A stretch of DNA of 64,000 nucleotides from positions 41,370,042 through 41,434,041 of the forward strand of contig CM060734.1 in NCBI GenBank assembly GCA_030704615.1, given 5' to 3'. A model generated the notes under the pieces. It saw only the letters and a program-made list of their open reading frames with translations, was not told where the DNA came from and made no database searches. Position numbers and translations under genes: made by a program. This document shows positions 24,150-32,784 of this stretch, piece after piece; the first letter of the stretch is position 1, and each line of letters begins with the position of its first letter. Origin of the DNA: Takakia lepidozioides (taxonomy: Eukaryota; Streptophyta; Takakiopsida; Takakiales; Takakiaceae).

Positions 24150-25460
24150 ATAAGGCTTCCTCCATTCTGGTTATTTCGACGCCTCGCCCTGTCTTGTTAG
24201 TAATTTTCATTCCTTTCAAGTCCAGATCGACTGTCATCTCCTTAGTCACAGCAGCCAAGGTATTCTTTCCCATTGGAGTTTTCAAAAATGAAATTTCATC
24301 AGTAAGTTAGCCCTAGCCAATTGTTTTGGAGCAAGGAATAAAGGATGAGGCCCTGACTCATTCTCTGAGAAAATAGGGAGATGGCGCATAAGAATCTTGT
24401 AAGTCCGTCATTATGACAGTCCACGGGCTTACGTTGATTGTCGGGTCCACAACGGCTCACATCGAGCTTCCAGTTAGATGGAGCTGGATAGTACCTTGAA
24501 ACACCAAAAAACACTCAGAATGTCAGCATTTAAAATACAAAATCGATTTCGAAACAATGATCGAACTACGTATTTCACAACAAAATGACAAAGCACAGAG
24601 ACAAAGAATTTGCACCTCAGAAATTCTCCATAGCCTTCATCGTGCAATGAGAAATCGCAGTCATCGACATTTCGCATCTCAGCACCTGCTCTGATAAAAA
24701 AAAATTCGAGATGCAAAGAATATGAACCGATGCGTAACACCTGTAGGTGTCTTGATGGATGCTCTTTCAGACATGAGCATCATTGTCTCTTGGCTACGAT
24801 TAAGAACATCACTGACCTGTCTGGGCAACACGCAACACAGCCTCATCCGCAGCTAGTTTACAGCGCGGTATCTCACATCTGTTATGGAATATTAGGCTTG
24901 CATCCAGTAGATACAATTCGCTGCTCTTCTCGTCCACGGATGAGCCGGCCAATCGCACGAAGAAGTGCCTGAATGCTGGAAAATAAAGCAACATAGTTAG
25001 AAGTCAAACTTAAATAGAGAAATATAAAAGTAGAACTAGTTACAAATAAGTACATAATATATCAACACTCACGTAGTTAGGAGGATATAATGCTCCGTCT
25101 TTTTTCTTGATCTGCAACATGGAAAGCATCTCCACTAGAGGCTTCAAATCTGATGCTTCGGAAAGATCTGCTATGGATTGCTCAGTGAAATGGCCTCTAA
25201 ATTTCCGCCATTCATCGAATGCATTATGTGCCCCTCCGACTGTTTGCTCTGACGCCGTCCTCCATTAGTTACATTTTGCAATTCACCTTGATCAATGTCT
25301 TGAAAACGCTTCGGACGATCTTCACCCTGCACCGTAACTTGAATACCATCATCAAGCTTCTATTTCTTTGTTTCTTTGGAAAATTTATTGTCAGGAGGCA
25401 CATATGCCGTACCATGAACATGATCGAAAAGGTGATCCTTCTAGTCATTGCCATCATTCA
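24150..25460 (-). pseudogene. N-terminal and middle parts of a Crypton-like tyrosine recombinase
   Basis: Read on the minus strand, the pieces are PKRFQDIDQGELQN (about 25.3 kb), then after a frameshift FDEWRKFRGHFTEQS and MLQIKKKDGALYPPNY. A GT-AG intron (about 25073 to 24968) joins this in frame to ALLRAIGRLIRGREEQ. Further segments are EMRNVDDCDFSLHDEGYGEF, NQRKPVDCHNDG, and MGKNTLAAVTKEM with TNKTGRGVEITRMEEA, ending near 24150. The order and spacing fit the SAM-like plus catalytic domains of DUF3504/Crypton-type recombinases. Two TAG codons and the frameshift show decay. The usual His of the HxxR box (as in TNHSGR) is Lys here. Confidence 0.6.
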
Positions 25461-27629
25461 GGTCACTGCCCCATGACATATTATCATCAAGAATAGGGAC
25501 GTTGCTATTCACAGTCTGATCAACAACTGACTCCTCATCTTGCAACAAAACTGCAGCATCCTCTAAGATTTTCAAATCAAAAGGATCCACACTAGTGGAT
25601 ACAAATCACTGCTATGCAATGCTTGTAAGCAACAACACAAATCAAACTGACGGGAGCAACGGGAAAAATAATCGTAGAGAGAAAAACAGACGACGAAAGT
25701 GGATCCAATCAAAGCTAATCGTAGCCGTCAATTATCCATTAAGATCAGCCGTCCAATTGAGGGTAACGGGCTTTACGCAGCGGGAGTCCCTGCTCAAATT
25801 ATTGACTCGGATAGGAACCCGTTGCTGGTGCGAGTTATGGATGTTGCAAACTTTGAAAATGTTGCTGATGTATTTTCGATAAAGAGGTCTCTATGTCAAG
25901 CGGGGTACCATTTCTTTCTGTCTCAACCCCTCCTGTTGTTCCATGATCCCCCAGGAGCAAGGAGAGTCCATTGGAGCCCAAACTTGCAAGGTCGATGGAT
26001 ACTTTTTGCCAATGACCCTACTTTTTGTTTTCCATTGCAGACTACCCTCGCACAAATGACGCAGAGACACATTATACAATTATACACATTAACACGTTTA
26101 CACTTTACAGAGAAAAACCATCCCAATCCATTGCACGTAATACAAACCCAAGACGAGCTAACACAACGACGGTGGAGAGTTTTAAGCGTGTCAAAATCCA
26201 TCATTGGAGCCTCATCTGGTTTGTTGCATACACTGCATGTTCTGAATGCCCGTACTCGGGCTGGATCGAGTGTGGTTGGTGGCATTCTGCACATGAATAT
26301 TTGACTAGTAGAAATGACATTCCAATCCGAATGTATTTGAAAAATATGCAAGAGGGTAGGAGGGGGACGTGTTTGTGCATAGGGTTATGACGGCATAGGG
26401 TTGGAAACACTATCCCCACAAAGATTCATTGAGGTGTGGGGATTTTTCCTCAAGTCATGAAAGGAATGCTGATATATGTAGATTGTGATGGATCCATGAT
26501 GCCCATACAGGAATCTTCACTGACTTAACAGAGACGATTGAGTTGGAGAATTTATCATGAGGGGTATGCATGCCTCCTTCAGGGTGACTGCCTCACTTTC
26601 TATGACCACTATTAGTCCCCATGGTGCAAGGTCTCTCAACGTCCTACTTGTTTGAACGGATCTATTTAGGTTGAGTCCTACAAAGAAGGTGACTAACGGC
26701 TGTGATGCTTGCCCCAATCCTCTTCCAAGGACTGATTGATTCACCCAATGGCCACCTTTAGTAACTGGGTTGGCTATAATGGGGGTGACGTCGACTCCCT
26801 AGACCAAGACTAGTTGCAAGATGGCCTATGCTGGCAATGCCTGAGAATTGCAACAAAACTCCATAACAACTTGTTTCACAAACCACAAAGTTGCCACCCG
26901 TGAAGTGATGGGCTTACAGTTTCTGGGTAGTTGCATATCACCAATGTAGTTTTAGTGTCCATTCACACTTCACACCCAAGCAAAAAGAATGTCAAGAATT
27001 TGGAGCAGATGGACATAACATTACTTCGTAACACGTTTGCTGTAACCTTGTGGCCATAGACCCTACGCCCGGTTTGGCGGAGCAAGCAAGAATCGCCTGC
27101 CATAGAAAGAGTGGTAATATAGCGGTCATTTCAGTTTGCAAAACCATGTTCCAGATTAGAGGTGTTACTTGGTGAAGGTAGAACAGGAATGCGTAGTCTC
27201 CTCTCATAAGTGAGAGATTCAATTTGTAGGTGGTGGGAAGTTAAGCATCTTACAATTTCATGCCCCCAGACATGAAAAAGAAAGAAATCCCGGGTATCCA
27301 TCGTGCCTGCCTTCCTGTACCTGCTCGAAATCTCTCGTCTCACTCTCCCTTACGCTATGGCAGAAACACCGAACATAAACCCTCACTCTAAACCCCTGAG
27401 CCCCTTACAACCCAAGTTGTATATATGTATGCAGAAAATTCTTTCGTCAGTGGTAGAGAAGTACCACGACTTCAACAAGGCACTCCAGCAAGCTGGCGAA
27501 TGTGCGACATTGACAGAAAGAACGATGAGACAGGCCGTGGAGCGTGGAAAATGCATTTGGAACGCTTGGGGATGTGCTTCCTGTAGCTGTAAGTGCCAGG
27601 CTCATGGAGAAGACTGATCACTGTCATAG
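25461..27629. other. Stretch without a recognised gene
   Basis: An open plus-strand frame of about 200 codons (25699-26304, containing GNGLYAAGVPAQIID) lacks an ATG at its beginning and resembles nothing I know. Other frames are short and overlap it. Nothing else could be supported. Confidence 0.35.
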
Positions 27630-27860
27630 GAGTTTTTTCCTGGGAACAAGCTCTTCGCCACCACAGCTAAAAGCTGGCCATGACTTTTGGGCTCATTAGC
27701 GTACCCCATGGGGCATCTATCCGTTTCAATCAGCAACCTCCGGGTATGTGGCAATTGCCAGTCTGCCACCAAGTTCATTTCAAAGCTTGTTGGGTGAGAA
27801 ATGTTACATGGGATGCCAACCGTTGTCATCATTGCAGGGATAGAGTTTGTTCTTACAGTG
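27630..27860 (+). pseudogene. Fragment of a PPR gene (DYW domain)
   Basis: Plus-strand translation contains ISNLRVCGNCQSATKFISKLVG, matching [22 protein letters not shown] of the intact DYW domain. Upstream, LFATTAKSWP with a stop corresponds to the [10 protein letters not shown] region, whose His and Glu are lost. It is a dead relic of a second or third DYW gene. Confidence 0.8.
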
Positions 27861-27899
27861 TATAATTCATACAACCTCTACGATATTTGCAGTTGTCTC

Positions 27900-28636
27900 G
27901 AGTCCTCTCACCCCAGGGCAGTCATGATGCAACAAGTGGTGGATTACACTTCGTAAACTCACACATGGAAATGTCGGAACTGTCGATGTAGCTGTGTGTT
28001 TAGAGCACGTTTGGAAATTACTGAATCACTAGATATGTAGGGCAAAAGCAATGATCTTAGGTAGGGAGTAACTGGAGCCAGAATCATGTTCCACATTGTG
28101 CAAAGTTGGGTGTGCCTTCAAAACCACGGATTTTCCTCAGACAGTTGTAGTTTAGGTTGCAATTTCACAGGACTATCCCACACCATATCCTTGCCACGCA
28201 AAACAGCACACTCCTTATTATCTGGAGGTCGTGGAGGCATCTACAGGAAAACATTCATACAAGTCCGTTAGTATTGGCTCACACTTTGTGAGAGGGAGAG
28301 AGAGAGAGAGAGAGAGGGTTGGATCATGTGCCCTACGCAGAAGGACAAAATCAGAGAGATGAAAGAGTTTGGTGAGTTCTGTTCAGAATTCTGTCAAATT
28401 TCAGGTTGAAGAGAAGGACACACTACTAGGCAGTGTGTTGTGATAGTTTGCAAAATGACCCTTCTACAGATTCGTCCATTATAGCACCAGTTCCACCAGC
28501 ACCTCCTCCTGTGTTACCTCCAATCTCTGGGGGTGACAATTTAAGGCCAAAATTGTCTAAGGTCATAAAGACACCAAGCATATATCTCATAGGTAGGAGA
28601 GGGAGAAATGAAATGAAATGAAATGAAATGGTACTT

Positions 28637-28675
<39 letters not shown>

Positions 28676-29200
28676 CTCCTTTTCCTCCTGGAGGGAAAGC
28701 TTCATTCCAGCACTCGGAGCCCCACTCTCCATTCCAAAAAACTTCTCTAGAGTGCCATTTCCTGCAGATCAGCATCCAGAATTCAAAGCCATGAATTAAA
28801 AGTTGTTTATGGAACTGCGGAAAAAGGGAGGGAGAGGATGGAGCGTCAGTGCCAGCTCCCTATGACCCTTGACTAACACATGCTGGGCCTGCCTGGCGTT
28901 CTCACTTCTCACCCCAAGGCATGAAACTTAGCTAAACAATGACCGGGGCACCTGCTCACTGCCCACAGCAGCTTCAGAGATTGTAGTTTCATGGATAACA
29001 TTCACACGAGAGTAGATATCAACCCAATGATATCAACACTGCTACTGTAGTGGTTGAGCTGCCAGTCCCTGTATAGTGCAAAGGCAGTGACAGAGGAACA
29101 CTATATTTATATTAGCACATCTCGTGTCTGTTACCCTCCTTATGCCCAAAGACTTGACACTTGTGTTGGACTAACTGCCAGTGACAGATCAGTGTAAATG
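27900..29200. other. Intergenic DNA with two (GA)n microsatellites
   Basis: Simple GA repeats lie at 28291-28318 and 28643-28672. The second directly abuts a (ATGAA)n-tailed repeat copy. No coding sequence could be supported. Confidence 0.6.
28605..28641 (-). repeat. Dispersed LINE/SINE-like 3' tail, copy 2
   Basis: Five ATGAA-type units followed by GGTACTTTATAACG, the reverse complement of the module at 6794 and 57442. It is truncated after the ACG by the adjoining GA microsatellite. Confidence 0.55.
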
Positions 29201-29235
29201 GACCTGGGGGGAGAAAGAGAATAAGGCTGAAATAT

Positions 29236-30942
29236 TTACTCTGGGATCATTTCCCTGGGTTTGTAAGTGGCATCTTCCTCATCTGCATTAATGTGGCCAT
29301 GCATTGTGCTCCTGAATATTGCATATGGCCAATTTGGTGGCTCCATTATCTCCCTTGCCATGGCCTTGTCGAAGACCTTGTCACCCATGAACACTTTCTC
29401 CCTCTTGTCCTGCTCAACCATCCATCATAATCATTGCCTGCCAACTTGCATCCATTTACAAACCTTCGTATTAAATACTACGCCATTCTCTGAGTTAGGC
29501 AGTCATCCATCAGCAACAACTGAGGTACATGCTTACTCGAGTGGAAATTGGAGAAGAGAGTGGGAAAGGGAGATGCAGATTAGCATAAAAAAAGATATGC
29601 CTCTCTATCTGGTTGAAGTACCTTAGCAGACCTTATCCAAGGTATGTGTGGGTTGAGGGGTTAGCAGCCATGAATATAATTTGGTAATTTCAATCACAGA
29701 GGGAAAATTGTTCACTGGCACCTTGAGCAAATCGTGCTTGACAGGATCAAATATCTTTGCATTGGAGGAGTGGACACCAGTCCCCTGTAGCTCAAAGGGG
29801 TCATAATCCATGTGAGGGTAGTCTCGGTAAATGGGCCTCTTCATTGCTTCATTTGCATAGCACATCTGCTGGTATCCTGTGTATTTACCCCCTTTCCATC
29901 TTAGCATGGCTCCCTCTCGTCCCCTAAGCTCTTTGACAGACTTGACCAAGATCCTTTGAAGATCCTTCCTTCTCTATGTTCCATATACCTCTTTCAATCG
30001 GAACACCACATCCGGTATGCCCTCTGTGTGCTATGCTTTCTCCCTCCCCCTCCCTCCAAATCCACTTATGAACTAACGTGTTCAAAAGAGGAAGTCAAAA
30101 ATATATTTGGAGTCTATATAACACCACCTGCATAGCTCTTCTTCTTCACTTGAGTTGTGGCTGGACTGGTTAAGGATGTACCGGTTGATGTTTTCTTGGC
30201 AGTATCAACTTTGTGAGTCCATACTACTTCCAAAGGTGAAATCACCCTTTTACTTTAATATGGGGTGGGATGATTTCTTTGATGAACCCGCAAGCTTCTA
30301 AGCGAATCCCAAGCAGGAGATGAAAGATAGAAAGAAATCACAGACTTCTGGATTGGTGGAGTTCCAATATGTTGGCCGACTAGTGCAGTAGCACTACAGG
30401 ACTCTCTAAGCTATTTGACCTCCCCAAAGACGTTGTAAATTTTAATTCTCTTCTGCCTTTCTCAGCTCCAGTTATATCCGATCCTTCCGATTAAGTGGTC
30501 ATTCGCTACTAGTAGGGGATACATCCTTATCGCCTGAGGTGACAGAGCGATGCAACTGGTAATGAAAGGGAGGGCCTTTCGTTTGTGGAACTGCGGTAGT
30601 CTGAGGAGGCCGGGCAGTGAAGGCAGCAGGGTCATCAACTGGAACAAGAGGATCTATGTACTTATCAACCACTGGAGACCTCTTGAATCTGCTCTTTTCT
30701 CGCAAGGGAAAGCGCAGAACATTCTTGTTGCCATAGACGGTAGGAACTTTCCAGATCTCTTCAGGCTGATCAATCTCAATCGGCCCATTTTCAGCCCACT
30801 GCTTTGGCTTCGCTAGGTCAATTTCTTCCCCCGTCTCTGGATCTGAAAACCGTGGTGGTTCATCATCATTTTTCTTAACCGGTTGGACGGTTGCCGGTAC
30901 CTCCGCTGTGGCCTCCCTCTCCAATTCCTCTTCCCCGGGCAT
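29236..30942 (-). CDS. Possible three-exon gene of unknown function
   Basis: Three minus-strand segments look coding. The first starts at an ATG at 30942 (MPGEEELEREATAE) and runs to about 30499, containing EIWKVPTVYGNKNVLRFP. The second, about 29956-29740 behind an AG acceptor, contains YTGYQQMCYANEAMKRPIYR. The third, from about 29401 to a stop at 29236, contains EPPNWPYAIFRSTMHGHIN. Residue composition (Pro, Tyr, Trp, acidic) is protein-like and low in hydrophobic stretches, so a soluble protein is expected. I cannot place the donor of the first exon with confidence, and it may instead end at its own stop. I do not recognise the family. Confidence 0.35.
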
Positions 30943-31040
30943 TGTTTCTGACAAACTTTAACAAATCAATTCAAACACAATATACAAAGTCTTGGTTTGC
31001 GGAGCTCTCTCGGGTGCGTATGACGTTAAGCCCGCATTTC

Positions 31041-31154
31041 CTGTAAGTGACTCGCAAGCACTTCCAAAAGCTTCCATCGAGAACCGCCATAGCTTGTCCA
31101 CTTTAGGTGGCCAATTTCTGGATGAGAGATCCTCAACATGTGCAGCTTTCCTCC
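31041..31154 (-). CDS. Unassigned exon-like segment
   Basis: Follows a good acceptor (TGCACAG) and encodes KAAHVEDLSSRNWPPKVDKL and WRFSMEAFGSACESL. The 3' border is unclear. It lies just upstream of the unknown gene at 29.2-30.9 kb and may be its 5' exon or part of a neighbouring one. Confidence 0.3.
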
Positions 31155-32129
31155 CTGTGCATTTGATTCGAAACATTGAGAGCAAGAAAGATGTAATGTT
31201 CCATGCCAGCAGCGCCCTTAATTTTGAGTGGTTTCGGTTCTTCAAGACATCAGCCCACCATACTTCTCATACTGTTATATTTTGTCCCTATCTCTCCACA
31301 CCCATACGCCCCTCTTGTACGCTGATCCATCTCTCCCTAAGTACTAGTACCATTTCTCCCAAATAAACAGACTGTACGAGGCTCCACCTTCACAACAGAA
31401 AAAGACTCCTAGTGCAGATCCTACCATGGCGCGGCCAGCCCTATGTAATCGAAAGAGAGGCTGATCATTGTCATGTTCAAACTCCTATTAACCCCAAGTG
31501 CCAAAACTCATTTTCACCGTGGCCCACTGGGCAGCAATTATATTTTTGAGAACTCGTGATACGGCCTGTGAAATTTCTCAACAGCCACACAAAACTGGAT
31601 GTACATGGTGACAAAGGTTTGCACACATGTAAACATCCACTTTGCTGTGGCTGCTGACAAATCTCACAAACCGTATGGCACAACCCCCCCCCCACTTCAC
31701 CCTCACCACCAATTTGCGCACGACGACCTGGTTACCTTGGATTTGTAAAAGAGAGAAGACAAGCCCAGAGAGGACGAGGTGGCCAGGCACGAGGTGCTGG
31801 TCAACACCCTGACCTCCACGTCCTGGCCATGTTGAGCTTGCCCTTGGCCTCCTACTTCTGGACAATACGAAAATATGGACAAATATGGATAAATACGGAT
31901 TAATATCGAAAAAAATGAAAAAAAATGAAAAAATATAGATACATACGAATACATATGGATAAATATAAAAAGAAATTAAAAAATGAAGATTTGCAAGATT
32001 TTGCACGATGTGGGGATGGCATTGGCTCGGCCTGCTGTACCCAAAAGGTGTTCTCCACGTCATTGCAGATTTGGTAACCAGGATTATTTTTTTCCTTGAG
32101 TGAATTAATCGTTCAATCAGCTGTAAGTG

Positions 32130-32343
32130 TTACTTTAATGTAAGTGCACAGTGTGTCGCCCTGGTGGTTCGGGGTTCAAACCCGCTGCCCTGCCTGGTGG
32201 GTGGATTGTTCGTAACTGGCTGGTCGGGTGTGTGCCTAATGGCTTATCTGAAAGGGGGTTAATTTTTCCCCCTCCTCAAGGGCCTGAATTGTGAGCAGTC
32301 GCTCCCGGTTTCCTTTTGAAAAAAAAAAAAGAAAAAAAAAAGA
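32130..32343 (+). mobile_element. Candidate tRNA-derived SINE with A-rich tail
   Basis: GGGGTTCAAACCCG at about 32171 resembles the pol III B box (T-arm) of a tRNA-type promoter. About 150 bases later an A-rich tail (12 A, G, 10 A) ends at 32343. A convincing A box and target-site duplication were not found, so this is tentative. Confidence 0.3.
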
Positions 32344-32354
32344 AGGTCACATAC

Positions 32355-32469
32355 CTTATATACAAATCTGGGAAAGCCTTGGTGTCTGAAGGATAGTGAA
32401 TAACTTTCAAGCCATCATTCTCAAGAATATCATGGCAGACTTGTTTAAGGTCAAATTCCACACCCAGTT
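32355..32469 (-). CDS. Unassigned exon-like segment
   Basis: Encodes ELGVEFDLKQVCHDIL and GLKVIHYPSDTKAFPDLYIR, ending at a strong donor (AAG|GTATGTG). The acceptor side is ambiguous: in-frame stops occur just upstream. The composition strongly suggests real coding sequence of a conserved protein, but I cannot name it. Confidence 0.4.
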
Positions 32470-32784
32470 CTTAGAAATTCCTGTACAATGATATGATGAA
32501 AATGTGTAGGTAACTGGTGTATGACAAGTCAGCAGTTTTGCTAAATCCTGACGCCTGGAGTGGGTAGAGTGAAGCTCACTCCAAGGTTCTTCTCATGGAA
32601 GACATTGCTCCCTGTGCAAGTCAAGTGGCCCTTTGTGGTATGTAAGTAAATATGTTGTGTAAATATGTTGTGTTGTCCATGCAGTCATGGTCCAGATTCC
32701 ACCAGTTCAGGTGGGCTTGAGGGGAGTGAGTCGTTAGAAAGTTTGGTTACATTTTGTCAGACAATTAGGGTGGGTCCATGAGAT

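Noticed and set aside
28291-28672. CRISPR-like or satellite array
   Set aside because: The repetition is simple GA dinucleotide and ATGAA pentamer microsatellite without spacers.
31690-32063. Possible membrane protein rich in Phe, Ile and Tyr on the minus strand
   Set aside because: It is the translation of an A-rich, low-complexity plus-strand stretch (AAATATGGAT-type repeats).
32160-32200. A complete tRNA gene at the GGGTTCAAACCC motif
   Set aside because: No acceptor stem or anticodon arm can be drawn around it; only a B-box-like element remains, so it was kept as a tentative SINE.
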